DNA of 22,225 nt from Planoprotostelium fungivorum (Eukaryota > Evosea > Variosea > Cavosteliida > Cavosteliaceae). The notes under the pieces were generated by a model. The model did no database searches and was not told where the DNA came from. It was given only the letters and a program-made list of their open reading frames with translations. Below are positions 1 through 8,895 of the stretch, in pieces (position 1 is the stretch's first letter; each line of letters starts with the position of its first letter). The DNA lies in contig MDYQ01000359.1 in assembly GCA_003024175.1 (NCBI GenBank), positions 1-22,225 of the forward strand, written 5' to 3'. Made by a program: the position numbers and the translations under genes.

Positions 1-366
1 GAGAACACACGGTTGTCTGAAGATATGGGAAAACGTATGGAAAATGAGATGTGGGGAAAGAAGAGGGGTGACCTCGTGACAGGACGTGATAGCTATATAG
101 GATAGCTGACACAGATCGAGTCGGAATGATTGTGAAACAGATTGTATCGATAATGAATGAGGGTTGGGTTCTTAGAATATTAGGATTGGCTCACCTATTA
201 ACGATAGTACTGTTGAGAGAGTATAGAAGAGTTCTAGACCTGATTGCTGTTCGTGTTGCGAAACGGCTAAGAACACTGATTTATTCGATAGAGAGCTATT
301 CTACAATGCGCCGTTCCCTTGATATTCCAAATGCCATTATTCTCTGTATGTCTGCGGTCAAATCCT
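1..366. other. No recognisable gene
   Basis: A weak 80-codon ORF runs from 126 to 368 on the plus strand. It has a hydrophobic stretch but no motif I recognise, and its end overlaps the inverted-repeat element that follows. A TATA-like string (gctatatagg) lies near 92-101. I see no splice pattern, RNA gene or repeat shared with the rest of the window. Confidence 0.4.
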
Positions 367-543
367 GACATGCAAGACAAGTTTACGCCCCTCCAATTCG
401 ATGCTTTACATCATGTCTCCTGCTTGTCTCGTAGCGTCTCGCTAGACAATTACCCCTTATTTGTTAGACGAGACGCTGCAAGACATCAGCAAGACACATT
501 ACCAAGGGGCAAACAAAAGGGGCGTAATCTTGTCTTGCAGGTC
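367..543. mobile_element. MITE-like inverted-repeat element, about 177 bp
   Basis: The ends form terminal inverted repeats: 367-392 and the reverse complement of 518-543 agree at 24 of 26 positions (core tgcaagacaag, then ttacgcccct). A second inverted pair sits inside: agcgtctcg near 433-441 and cgagacgct near 469-477. The element has no coding capacity. Length, terminal inverted repeats and nested palindrome fit a non-autonomous DNA transposon. I could not find a convincing target-site duplication, so the superfamily is open. It lies directly upstream of the retrotransposon leader copy at 548. Confidence 0.65.
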
Positions 544-547
544 CTTA

Positions 548-795
548 CTGTGTATTTCACACATCACATCTGAAAAAGATCGATCTTCCACATCACTCAC
601 GAGATCAATCATCAGATCTGTTTCATACGAGAACATCATCTCACCCTCTCAATCTGTTCAACACCTTCATCTATTGTCATCAGTACCAGTACCATTGGTC
701 TGATATATCGTTAATAGATGACCGGACGTAAACAGAAAAGAACTAGGGGAAGAGTCTCTGTGTCTCAATCCAGACGGGCAACTCCTGTGACTACC
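548..795 (+). repeat. First copy of retrotransposon leader and gag start (partner 1061-1307)
   Basis: This 248 bp stretch is about 95% identical to 1061-1307 in the same orientation. It carries the same untranslated leader and the first codons of Gag. The match stops abruptly at ctacc. It may be a truncated element copy or the overhang of an unmerged contig, because a single N follows at 981. Confidence 0.85.
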
Positions 796-813
796 TGTGG
801 TTGTCGTGACTGA
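718..813 (+). pseudogene. Truncated gag start
   Basis: The reading frame begins MTGRKQKRTRGR, as in the longer Gag at 1230, and follows it for 26 codons. It then diverges and stops at 811-813. Only the basic N-terminus survives. The break coincides with the end of the 548-795 repeat, so it is a junction rather than a point mutation. Confidence 0.75.
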
Positions 814-1060
814 GGTCCGACATTAATCCATCTACAACTCGGCCAGAGTTTCTGTGACATTTCCGTCTTTGAGAAACACAACTTTCTCAAGGAAACTTTC
901 ACTGGCTATTTTCACCGAGATTTAGAGGAAACTTCACTGTTATGACGCTACGTGTAGAAGAGGAATATTGACGAGAAAAGNTGCAACATCTTTCGCCAGA
1001 TCGATTAGCAAGTCAATAAAAAGTCTAGTGTCTAAACGTCCACCTTCTACTCTCTCTCTT
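796..1060. other. Sequence between the two leader copies; contains an N at 981
   Basis: No gene is visible. The single N at 981 marks an assembly join. The 185 bp before it have no partner elsewhere in the window. They may be real flanking DNA or retrotransposon leader/LTR sequence missing from the second copy. Confidence 0.4.
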
Positions 1061-1229
1061 CTGTGTATTTCACACATCACATCTGAAAAGATCGATCATT
1101 CACATCACTCACGAGATCGATCATCAGATCTGTTTCATACGAGAACATCATCTCACCCTCTCAATCTGTTTGACACCTCCATCTATTGTCATCAGTACCA
1201 GTACCATTGGTCTGATATATCGTCAATAG
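1061..1229 (+). mobile_element. Untranslated leader of the Ty3/Gypsy element
   Basis: This is the second, complete leader copy leading into the intact Gag start at 1230. It begins ctgtgtatttcacacatc. I could not define LTR boundaries: no matching 3' LTR exists because the element is cut off within the reverse transcriptase at 6050. No primer-binding site was identified. Confidence 0.5.
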
Positions 1230-2537
1230 ATGACCGGACGTAAACAGAAAAGAACTAGGGGAAGAGTCCCTGTGTCTCAATCCAGACGGGCAACTCCTGT
1301 GACTACCGTCAGAGGCTCTCAGGCCAGAGTTGTCCCTCCTCCTGCCCTCTCACCAGAAGAGGTTGTCACCCCAGTGGTCCTAGCTGATGAGGAACGTGAT
1401 GATGTTGTAGGAGGGCCTCTTGTCCTTGACTCTCCTCCACCATCGCCTCAAGATGATCACTTGTCATCATCACCAACGTTTCGCTTTGCCGATCCAATCT
1501 CGCAACCTCCCTCGTCAGAGGATGAGTACCTTCCCAACGAACCAGGGGACACATCTCCTGACGTCTGGTCTACCCTACTCTCGCTCCAGGACAAGCTGGG
1601 AGGCGCTCATCACAGGATGGATACATTTGAGATCATGTTGGCCGAGAACAACTCTCTCCTTGTGCAGATCAGAGACGAAGCCAGGCGTCGTCAGCCGCCC
1701 CCACCTCAAGAAAGGCCGGTTCAAAATCGATCAGGAGTGCTGCGTACACCCTCTGTTGCACAGACAAGGTCACCACGCCCTCAAGCGCTGTCCACACCAT
1801 TACCGTTGGACTTTGTCCCTGAGAAGATCTCCTCCAATCGATCTCCAGCTCTCTCTTCCTCTACTCCATCTCCGGTGGTATTGTCCACGGGTCCTCCACC
1901 CACAGGTAATCCACCCTCAGTGCCTTCAGTGCCAGAGACAGGACGCCTACCACTCTGGTTGGTACAGGCTCGTGCGAGATACAGCCAGCAGAAACTACCT
2001 TCAATCTTGGAGATCGAGAAGCTGGCATATCAACCACTTAAGAAGCACCCCTCCAATACAGACCTACGTTGGTGGCTCTTAGCAGTGGATTGGAGACATG
2101 CAGCCTTCGCTTCATCAGCCGAGATCCCACTCGATCAATTCATCAACAGCCTACGCTTCGGAGAATGTGACCAAATACGCTCCCGTGCAGACACCTTTGG
2201 GCTAGGAATGGATGATGGAGATTGCGACAACTTCATCTGTGCCGTATGGGACACCAACTACGACGTCAACTCGATGCCTTGGGCTGAACAGATCATCTCT
2301 TCTGCTTCCATGGACTCCAAACCCATCTGCAAGACAGTTAACGAGTGGTCCACCCGAGTCGATCTTCTTTTCCTCGATATCCCAGCAGTGAAAGCCACGA
2401 GTGCTGAAAAGGCTCGAGTCTTCCTCAAGGGTCTCACCGACAAGATCGTAGCCAAGGGAAGTTCAATCGCTCCTCCTCCACCAGAAGGTTTCCTCGAAAA
2501 GAGTACCGTAGTAGCTTGGGCACAGGTGGCCGAATGA
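1230..2537 (+). CDS. gag: Ty3/Gypsy Gag, interrupted by an early stop
   Basis: This 435-codon frame encodes the structural protein that would pack element RNA into cytoplasmic particles. The N-terminus is basic (KQKRTRGR), followed by a long Pro/Ser-rich linker. From about residue 275 (DLRWWLLAVDW) comes an alpha-helical, capsid-like part with many Trp/Asp residues. The ATG is chosen because it is preserved in both leader copies. The frame ends at a TGA (2535-2537) where the two other copies of the same DNA (near 3142 and 3854) read CGA, so the stop is a point change private to this contig. Downstream the frame resumes with the zinc knuckle. No closer Gag subfamily can be assigned. Confidence 0.85.
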   Translation: MTGRKQKRTRGRVPVSQSRRATPVTTVRGSQARVVPPPALSPEEVVTPVVLADEERDDVVGGPLVLDSPPPSPQDDHLSSSPTFRFADPISQPPSSEDEYLPNEPGDTSPDVWSTLLSLQDKLGGAHHRMDTFEIMLAENNSLLVQIRDEARRRQPPPPQERPVQNRSGVLRTPSVAQTRSPRPQALSTPLPLDFVPEKISSNRSPALSSSTPSPVVLSTGPPPTGNPPSVPSVPETGRLPLWLVQARARYSQQKLPSILEIEKLAYQPLKKHPSNTDLRWWLLAVDWRHAAFASSAEIPLDQFINSLRFGECDQIRSRADTFGLGMDDGDCDNFICAVWDTNYDVNSMPWAEQIISSASMDSKPICKTVNEWSTRVDLLFLDIPAVKATSAEKARVFLKGLTDKIVAKGSSIAPPPPEGFLEKSTVVAWAQVAE

Positions 2538-2933
2538 GCACTTCTGGCCAAAGAGTTTCGTGCAGAGGCTCGTAAACGCGAAGCACCCACCGTCACCAAG
2601 AACGTCAACGTCTCCAAAGCTCCCAAGCTTGTGGCGGACTCCTTCCCATCTCAATACAAACCACCTGGCCCTGCTCAATCGAAGGTCTTTGGCCAACGTA
2701 AGAGCTCAAATTCCGGTGTGAAACCAGCTGGTACTCCAACTGGCATCCTGTACAAGGTCAATCGCGATGGAAGGTTGAAGAACCATCCTGGCATCACCAA
2801 GTATCGTAGAGACCACGCTTTGTGCGTCCGCTGCGGCCAGCCTGATCATGGCACCTCCCTGTGCCCTCCATCTCGAAAGATCGACCCCAATTACGAGAAA
2901 ACCGTCCCAATCGATTTCGTCATTGCTGAACGG
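2538..2933 (+). pseudogene. Gag C-terminus after the early stop, with zinc knuckle
   Basis: This continues the Gag frame past the TGA. It includes a retroviral-type CCHC knuckle at 2823-2864 (C-x2-C-x4-H-x4-C, read as [14 protein letters not shown]), which would bind element RNA. The stretch ends at the N at 2934. The same DNA is repeated at 3856-4251. Confidence 0.8.
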
Positions 2934-2934
2934 N

Positions 2935-3368
2935 TGCAAGACAGTTAACGAGTGGTCCACCCGAGTCGATCTTCTTTTCCTCGATATCCCAGCAGTGAAA
3001 GCCACGAGTGCTGAAAAGGCTCGAGTCTTCCTCAAGGGTCTCACCGACAAGATCGTAGCCAAGGGAAGTTCAATCGCTCCTCCTCCACCAGAAGGTTTCC
3101 TTAAAAAGAGTACCGTAGTAGCTTGGGCACAGGTGGCCGAACGAGCACTTCTGGCCGAAGAGTTTCGTGCAGAGGCTCGTAAACGCGAAGCACCCACTGT
3201 CACCAAGAACGTCAACGTCTCCAAAGCTCCCAAGCTTGTGGCGGACTCCTTCCCATCTCAATACAAACCACCTGGCCCTGCTCAATCGAAGGTCTTTGGC
3301 CAACGTAAGAGCTCAAATTCCGGTGTGAAACCAGCTGGTACTCCAACTGGCATCCTGTACAAGGTCAA
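2935..3368 (+). repeat. Second copy of gag interior (matches 2328-2761)
   Basis: Exactly 434 bp, almost identical to 2328-2761 and bounded by single Ns at 2934 and 3369. It is most likely a short unmerged contig covering the same locus rather than a real tandem repeat. It carries CGA where the first copy has the stop TGA. Confidence 0.85.
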
Positions 3369-3369
3369 N

Positions 3370-5289
3370 TCCAATACAGACCTACGTCGGTGGCTCTTAG
3401 CAGTGGATTGGAGACATGCAGCCTTCGCTTCATCAGCCGAGATCCCACTCGATCAATTCATCAACAGCCTACGCTTCGGAGAATGTGACCAAATACGCTC
3501 CCGTGCAGACACCTTTGGGCTAGGAATGGATGATGGAGATTGGGACGACTTCATCTGTGCCGTATGGGACACCAACTACGACGTCAACTCGATGCCTCGG
3601 GCTGAACAGATCATCTCTTCTGCTTCCATGGACTCCAAACCCATCTGCAAGACAGTTAACGAGTGGTCCACCCGAGTCGATCTTCTTTTCCTCGATATCC
3701 CAGCAGTGAAAGCCACAAGTGCTGAAAAGGCTCGGGTCTTCCTCAAGGGTCTCACCGACAAGATCGTAGCCAAGGGAAGTTCAATCGCTCCTCCTCCACC
3801 AGAAGGTTTCCTCGAAAAGAGTACCGTAGTAGCTTGGGCACAGGTGGCCGAACGAGCACTTCTGGCCGAAGAGTTTCGTGCAGAGGCTCGTAAACGCGAA
3901 GCACCCACTGTCACCAAGAACGTCAACGTCTCCAAAGCTCCCAAGCTTGTGGCGGACTCCTTCCCATCTCAATACAAACCACCTGGCCCTGCTCAATCGA
4001 AGGTCTTTGGCCAACGTAAGAGCTCAAATTCCGGTGTGAAACCAGCTGGTACTCCAACTGGCATCCTGTACAAGGTCAATCGCAATGGAAGGTTGAAGAA
4101 CCATCCTGGCATCACCAAGTATCGTAGAGACCACGCTTTGTGCGTCCGCTGCGGCCAGCCTGATCATGGCACCTCCCTGTGCCCTCCATCTCGAAAGATC
4201 GACCCCAATTACGAGAAAACCGTCCCAATCGATTTCGTCATTGCTGAACGGTCCTTTCGAGCCGTCCTCGATGTCAACTCCCGCGTTGACAAGAATGATG
4301 CAGTGACCGTGGATATCTACAGCCACCCTGAAGACGTCCACTTGGGAACCTCCACGGTATTTCTCGACACTGGTGCCGATGTCAGTTACGTCACACCTGA
4401 AGTGGCTGACAAGTACGCCATCGAGCAACGAGACCATCAGCACCCGTACCGTCCTCGTGGTGCAGATGGTAGCCTTTTTCAGTGGGTCACCCGTCGAGCC
4501 CAGCTGAAGATTGGTTTTGGCAGCCATGTTGAACTCGTCGTCTTTGACATCATGGATCTTGGGGGGATGAACATCGTCCTGGGTAAGGACTGGATGAAGA
4601 TCCACGACCCAATCCTCCAGGAATCCTCCAATTTCTACCCAGTCTTCGATCACGAAGACTGCAAACATCATACCATGGGTAACACTCACGTTACTGGTGG
4701 TAACTTCTACCGAATCCATGAAAATCCCCGCGCTTTCCGTCAGGTAAAGCCATTTTTCGTCATCTCATCATCACTTTCTGATGTCCACACCAGTGGGACG
4801 AACGTCAGAATTCCTTCACCCATCGTGGCTGAGTCACACCAGATGACTCCAGACACTCCCTCAGCGGGAGTCGTTCGACCACAGGTCAATCTACATCCAT
4901 TAACAGTAGATGACGACGTAAAGGAATCTGTCCCTCATCCTTCGTCCACACCTTTGGTAGCGAATAAAATCAAACGAAAGAATCGTGTCATCACAACCTC
5001 TTCTATCCAAAACCAAGATAAGAGCAAGTGTATTCTTGTGATACGATCGAGTGACGCTGTTGTACACGTCGTTTCTGACATACAACACGGACACAGCCCC
5101 GAGGATAAGTACTTTGCCACATACGTCTATCCTGTCTCGAAGCCCGTCTCCCTAAACACCGTCACAAAAGAGAGCACGTCTGCGCGTGTCTCAGATGTTG
5201 TTATACCTCCTGAGTACGCTGATCTGGCAGCGGCATTCCTGATGGTACCGAGTCACTCCCTGAACATGGTCCATTCGATATGGATATAA
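3370..5289 (+). CDS. Ty3/Gypsy Gag C-terminus and aspartic protease
   Basis: The frame starts mid-Gag just after an N; 3370-4251 repeats 2052-2933. In order it holds the capsid-like helical part, the CCHC knuckle (4141-4182), and a retropepsin domain whose catalytic motif is DTGAD at 4366-4380, with a second-half motif MNIVLGKDW near 4567. A long Ser/Thr/Pro/Val-rich linker follows, then the start of the reverse transcriptase lead-in (DLAAAF). The protease would cut the Gag-Pol polyprotein inside the particle. The frame is lost at about 5240 by a one-base shift, and the reverse transcriptase continues in frame from 5241. Upstream codons of this ORF before 3370 come from the neighbouring contig. 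Confidence 0.85.
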   Translation, partial: SNTDLRRWLLAVDWRHAAFASSAEIPLDQFINSLRFGECDQIRSRADTFGLGMDDGDWDDFICAVWDTNYDVNSMPRAEQIISSASMDSKPICKTVNEWSTRVDLLFLDIPAVKATSAEKARVFLKGLTDKIVAKGSSIAPPPPEGFLEKSTVVAWAQVAERALLAEEFRAEARKREAPTVTKNVNVSKAPKLVADSFPSQYKPPGPAQSKVFGQRKSSNSGVKPAGTPTGILYKVNRNGRLKNHPGITKYRRDHALCVRCGQPDHGTSLCPPSRKIDPNYEKTVPIDFVIAERSFRAVLDVNSRVDKNDAVTVDIYSHPEDVHLGTSTVFLDTGADVSYVTPEVADKYAIEQRDHQHPYRPRGADGSLFQWVTRRAQLKIGFGSHVELVVFDIMDLGGMNIVLGKDWMKIHDPILQESSNFYPVFDHEDCKHHTMGNTHVTGGNFYRIHENPRAFRQVKPFFVISSSLSDVHTSGTNVRIPSPIVAESHQMTPDTPSAGVVRPQVNLHPLTVDDDVKESVPHPSSTPLVANKIKRKNRVITTSSIQNQDKSKCILVIRSSDAVVHVVSDIQHGHSPEDKYFATYVYPVSKPVSLNTVTKESTSARVSDVVIPPEYADLAAAFLMVPSHSLNMVHSIWI

Positions 5290-6056
5290 ATCTCGTTGAC
5301 GGAAAGATCCCGCCAATGGGTCCTTTATATCAAATGTCAGAATCGGAGATGAAGATTGTTCAAAAATACGTGACAGACATGACTGCAAAGGGTCTAATAC
5401 AACCCTCGAAGTCACCCTGTGGAGCTCCCATCCTTTTTGCCAAGAAAAAAGACGGCACCCTTTGCCTATGTGTTGACTATCGTCGTTTGAACGATGTAAC
5501 GGTCAAAAGCACCTATCCACTGCCGCTTATCGACGAAATGCTTGATCGGATACGGTCCGCTAAGATCTTCACCGCGTTAGATCTTAAGGATGCGTATTGG
5601 TTGGTTAGAATCAAGAAAGGCGACGAGTGGAAGACTGCTTTTAGGACCCGGTACGGTCTGTTCGAATACTTAGTCATGCCTTTTGGACTCTCAAATTGTC
5701 CTGGAAATTTCCAATCCAAAGTGAACTGCACCTTTGCGGACATGCTCGATATATTTGTACAGATATATTTGGACGATTTCCTCATCTATTTGCTATCTTA
5801 CACTGAACACGTGACGCACGTACGACAAGTGCTGCAGCGTGTCATTGGCGAAAAACTTTCCGTTAATCTCAAGAAATGTACGTTCCACACGACTAAAGTA
5901 CAATTCCTTGGTTACGAAGTAACACCAGATGGTGTACACATGTGTCCAGATCGAGTGGAAGCTATCTGTAATTGGGAACCACCCACGAACCTAAAGGCTC
6001 TCCAATCCTTTTTGGGTTTCTGCAACCTCTATCGCAGTTTCATGTCACTGCGGTAA
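5241..6056 (+). pseudogene. pol: Ty3/Gypsy reverse transcriptase, truncated
   Basis: The frame opens with the typical lead-in [13 protein letters not shown] and contains the Ty3-type RT blocks: [28 protein letters not shown], the [11 protein letters not shown] region and the catalytic YLDDF box at 5766-5780. It ends [14 protein letters not shown], exactly where the RNase H tether should begin. RNase H, integrase and the 3' LTR are absent. The break is at 6050, where a different repeat starts. In Gypsy RTs the residue before the YxDD box is often V/I and the FGL.N.P.FQ block has AP/AT; here it reads SNCPGNFQ. Together with the upstream frameshift, this is a dead copy. Confidence 0.9.
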
Positions 6057-6115
6057 TGTTGTTTCTTACCGCAACTGCCGCACCGTTAGGTTTTTGGAAA
6101 ACAATCCGCCGGAAT
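6051..6115. repeat. Dispersed repeat at the RT break (partner 15261-15326)
   Basis: The first 52 bp are identical to 15261-15312, starting cggtaatgttgtttcttacc. The start forms a small hairpin (cggtaa ... ttaccg). Similarity fades by about 6115. The RT coding sequence stops exactly at its first base, suggesting insertion or recombination at this sequence. Confidence 0.85.
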
Positions 6116-6513
6116 GAACGAATAAATGCAGTGTAGATTGGCTGTAGAAGATTATCGTCCATCTGTGCTGTACATTGACTACTTGTTGTCAAACTTTTTG
6201 CATGCCCTGATTTAGATAGTCTGCCCTACGTTAAGGCTGCGCACTATAGACAGAAACGTCTGACATGTAGTGAATAATGGGTCTCGATTTCTAGTGTATC
6301 CTTCATCTTGCCTCAACACTCTATGACTCGTCAACATCGGCATCTATAGTATGCGATTGATCGGGATGCATCACTTGATCACACAGGATAGCACAGTCAT
6401 TCGACGTTTCATAGCACTCTCACGTACCAACAACATGGCTCTGACGCATCTTCAGGTGACCAAGACGAGTTTCTTGGATTCTGAGATGATGATCGGGCTC
6501 ATGCTGTCTTCCT
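6116..6513 (-). pseudogene. Decayed member of the small gene family (partner 19594-19950)
   Basis: Read on the minus strand, this stretch carries broken frames matching the ORF at 19665-20024: YETSNDCAILCDQVMHPDQ, then SVEA and SRPIIHYM, with several stops between. Nucleotide similarity to 19594-19950 is clear in blocks, including tcattcgacgtttcatagca, and both copies share an atgaacgaataaa stretch near their downstream end. The interruptions and loss of the upstream part argue for a relic. Confidence 0.65.
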
Positions 6514-6514
6514 N

Positions 6515-6739
6515 GTGTATCCTTCATCTTGCCTCAACACTCTATGACTCGTCAACATCGGCATCTATAGTATGCGATTGATCGGGAATGCATCACTTGA
6601 TCACACAGGATAGCACAGTCATTCGACGTTTCATAGCACTCTCACGTACCAACAAACAACATGGCTCTGACGCATCTTCAGGTGACCAAGACGAGTTTCT
6701 TGGATTCTGAGATGATGATCGGGCTCATGCTGTCTTCCT
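6515..6739. repeat. Second version of 6294-6513 across an N
   Basis: 225 bp after the N at 6514 repeat 6294-6513 with a 1-base and a 4-base insertion (gggaatgc for gggatgc; aacaaacaac for aacaac). This is best explained as overlapping or allelic contig ends. Confidence 0.85.
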
Positions 6740-6820
6740 TCTCGGTGAAAGATGAGATCACCATGATGATCCAAAATACTCCAAATTGATCTCGTCCGAA
6801 CCCATCTTTGAAGAAGACAG

Positions 6821-7384
6821 GCCTACGACACTGCTGCCATCAACTCAGCCATCCCTGCTTACGGAAGATACGGTCAGGGATGTGATCCATCTACGATCTG
6901 TCCCGCTCTCGTGTATTTCCCCAAGGGTACATACAGAGTATCCAACACGAACCACCAGGGTATCTGGATGGAGAACGGCAGCAGCTCCTTCTTCAGCGAT
7001 CTCGTCTTCTACGGAGGAAAATTTGGCATGTGGGTTGGCAACCAGCAGATCACCACCCGTAACCTCACCTTCATCAACTCTCAGACTGCCATCTACATGA
7101 AGTGGAGCTGGATTTGGACCTTCAAGAGCGTATACATCTCTGGAGCTAAAATCGGATGTGATATGTCCTCCAGCGGTAATCTTGGACAAGTTGGATCTGT
7201 CACCCTGGACAACGTTCGATTCTCCAACGTACAGACTGCCGTGGCCAACCCCTCCAGTGGCACCATTTGGGCGGGAAAACCGAGCATAATCCTCACCGTG
7301 GACTCTTGGCTGCAGGGCTACCTGGTCACAGCCTCTATCCAGATTTGTTCAGGGTCTGGCTACGATTCAGACATCGGTATATAG
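6821..7384 (+). CDS. GH55 exo-beta-1,3-glucanase fragment
   Basis: This frame of 187 residues matches the first right-handed beta-helix of glycoside hydrolase family 55, secreted enzymes that release glucose from beta-1,3-glucan of fungal walls. Recognisable blocks are YDTAAINSAI, PALVYFPKGTY, FYGGKFGMWVGNQQ, RNLTFINSQTAIYM and WTFKSVYISG. The exon seems to begin after an acceptor (aagacag at 6814-6820), because the frame has a stop just upstream. It stops at 7382-7384 just after a VDSW motif. Full GH55 enzymes are about 700-900 residues with two helices and catalytic residues further on, so this piece cannot be active alone. Upstream exon, signal peptide and the second helix were not found. 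In fungi the family is common; in a protist it would suggest horizontal transfer. Confidence 0.85.
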   Translation, partial: AYDTAAINSAIPAYGRYGQGCDPSTICPALVYFPKGTYRVSNTNHQGIWMENGSSSFFSDLVFYGGKFGMWVGNQQITTRNLTFINSQTAIYMKWSWIWTFKSVYISGAKIGCDMSSSGNLGQVGSVTLDNVRFSNVQTAVANPSSGTIWAGKPSIILTVDSWLQGYLVTASIQICSGSGYDSDIGI

Positions 7385-7393
7385 GTGATGTGT

Positions 7394-7660
7394 CTCATAT
7401 CGATGTGGGAGGGCTCACAGTGACAGGTCGGTTCAGTCAAAGTGACCTACTCTCACAAGATTGTCAATGTGATGATGAAGTACGATGAAGATGATGGACA
7501 TGAAATGAATTTTGGAGACGAAGAAGATCAAAGAAGGAAAAGCACCGGGAGAGAAGGCTTTCGTCAACAAACCGAAGCTCCTCTTACCTTTCGATCTGCA
7601 GCATGACGGCTATCTCATCATCGATCTGGGAATCATCTTTGTGCAATCACTTTGATCACG
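7394..7660. repeat. First version of 7714-8001 across an N
   Basis: 267 bp repeated after the N at 7713. The second version has 21 extra bases (seven codons) after gggagag. Because the difference is a multiple of three inside an open frame, the two versions look like alleles of a coding region. Confidence 0.85.
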
Positions 7661-7712
7661 TTAAGACGAACGAGGTACTGTCACCTGATTTGAGCAGGAT
7701 ATCGAAGATTTG
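7661..7712. other. Contig end carrying a 36-bp inverted copy of 8256-8291
   Basis: Bases 7677-7712 are the exact reverse complement of 8256-8291. The left-hand contig departs from its partner at 7661 and ends in this flipped segment, directly before the N. Confidence 0.9.
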
Positions 7713-7713
7713 N

Positions 7714-8010
7714 CTCATATCGATGTGGGAGGGCTCACAGTGACAGGTCGGTTCAGTCAAAGTGACCTACTCTCACAAGATTGTCAATGTGATGATGAAG
7801 TACGATGAAGATGATGGACATGAAATGAATTTTGGAGACGAAGAAGATCAAAGAAGGAAAAGCACCGGGAGAGCCAGCACCGCCAGCCTTGGTGAAGGCT
7901 TTCGTCAACAAACCGAAGCTCCTCTTACCTTTCGATCTGCAGCATGACGGCTATCTCATCATCGATCTGGGAATCATCTTTGTGCAATCACTTTGATCAC
8001 GACAAGTCAG
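7714..8010 (+). pseudogene. Decayed coding region, family unknown
   Basis: Two frames look protein-like. One, from the acceptor-like cag near 7744, reads VKVTYSHKIVNVMMKYDEDD and becomes acidic. The other reads GEPAPPALVKAFVNKPK, then LLPFDLQHDGYLIIDLG, and stops in the next few codons. The second piece resembles segments of large lipid-transfer proteins of the VPS13/chorein type, where an ...VVDLG... phrase recurs, but the match is short and I would not rely on it. Further open pieces (KGISLHQLNKEEGETLERVD near 8069 and VKRVSLIDLLKEEVPASTL near 8307) could be later exons. No complete gene model is supported. Confidence 0.35.
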
Positions 8011-8654
8011 TCAGGTCTACCTTACCCGCTGATCAGAAAGCCACTCTAGAACCTCACCAAGATCTTGAAGGGTATATCGCTTCACCAACTCAACAAGGAA
8101 GAGGGGGAGACTTTGGAGAGAGTCGACTCGCTGAACAAGATTCTGAGGCCTCCATGAAGGATTCCATGTCACATCAAAGGTGGATAAGATCTCTTGTAGA
8201 AGTCTTCGTTATGAATTCGGATCGTCGTGCGACGCATTTTGGGTGATTGTCTTTCCAAATCTTCGATATCCTGCTCAAATCAGGTGACAGTCTACAAACA
8301 GCTCTGTGAAAAGAGTATCTTTGATTGATCTCCTCAAAGAAGAAGTGCCAGCCTCCACTCTGTCTCCCTTCTCTTCTTCTCTGTCCGACTAGTATAACAG
8401 ACCTTCATCATCATCAAATCTGATCGCACGATGCGGTGGCATTCAACATTACACGCGCCGCAGAACGTACTTGTTGTGTTCGTTGTTCCTTTTCCATCAG
8501 ATCAGCGATTGGCTTGACGCGAGGTGTAGATCACCGGCAAACAACCGTTGGATCTCATTTCTTTCAAAATGTGTTTTTGAAGTCGACTCCTCTACGAGTG
8601 GAGGACGATCCAGATTGGGGCTGAACTGCAGTCCATCAGAGGAACAGAAACCTA
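8011..8654. other. No clear gene; possible exon pieces only
   Basis: Short open frames exist in all phases, but none has a motif or a confirmed splice partner. 8256-8291 is the source or target of the inverted 36-bp segment at 7677-7712. A stretch near 8307-8390 could be the tail of the preceding decayed coding region. Confidence 0.4.
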
Positions 8655-8801
8655 CCTCCGATCGTGAGAAAATCCTCCGCATCGGAGGTTCAGAAATCAA
8701 CCTCCGATAGTCAAAAAATCGTGTACATCGGAGTATCAGAAATCAGACTCCGATGGTGAAAAAGATCTTCTGCAACGGAGGTTCAGAAATAAATCTCCGT
8801 T
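8655..8801 (+). repeat. Three-unit run of the 46-48 bp hairpin monomer
   Basis: Units begin at about 8681, 8727 and 8774, with a partial unit before them. Each is a palindrome with an inner gAAAT-type loop: ATCGGAGGTT...AACCTCCGAT, then ATCGGAGT...ACTCCGAT, then AACGGAG...CTCCGTT. Stem changes are compensated on the other arm. The last unit reads FCNGGSEINLRWTSL-stop on the plus strand. Confidence 0.85.
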
Positions 8802-8895
8802 GGACGTCTCTTTGACTTGTCTCTTCTCACTTGTCGTGTGCTGTTCCCAACGACTGTTCACAAGTTCCCCTGATACTCTGTATGCTGAGGTGGTG
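8774..8895 (+). repeat. Dispersed block, inverted partner at 21645-21786
   Basis: The last hairpin unit plus about 95 downstream bases (ttggacgtctctttgacttg and on to gctgaggtggtg) recur reverse-complemented at 21645-21786 with about 93% identity. This copy lacks 25 bases present there and has 7 more bases near cagcata. It is a mobile or duplicated block that includes a hairpin monomer at one end. Confidence 0.85.

Noticed and set aside
367-543. LTR of the Gypsy element
   Set aside because: The ends are inverted, not direct, repeats and no second copy flanks the element.
2052-4251. Tandem triplication of gag as a biological event
   Set aside because: Each copy ends at a single N and the overlaps match to the base, which points to unmerged contigs.
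2258-4719. Minus-strand ORFs of 77-231 codons across gag
   Set aside because: They are shadows of the Gag and protease frames and repeat with each unmerged copy.
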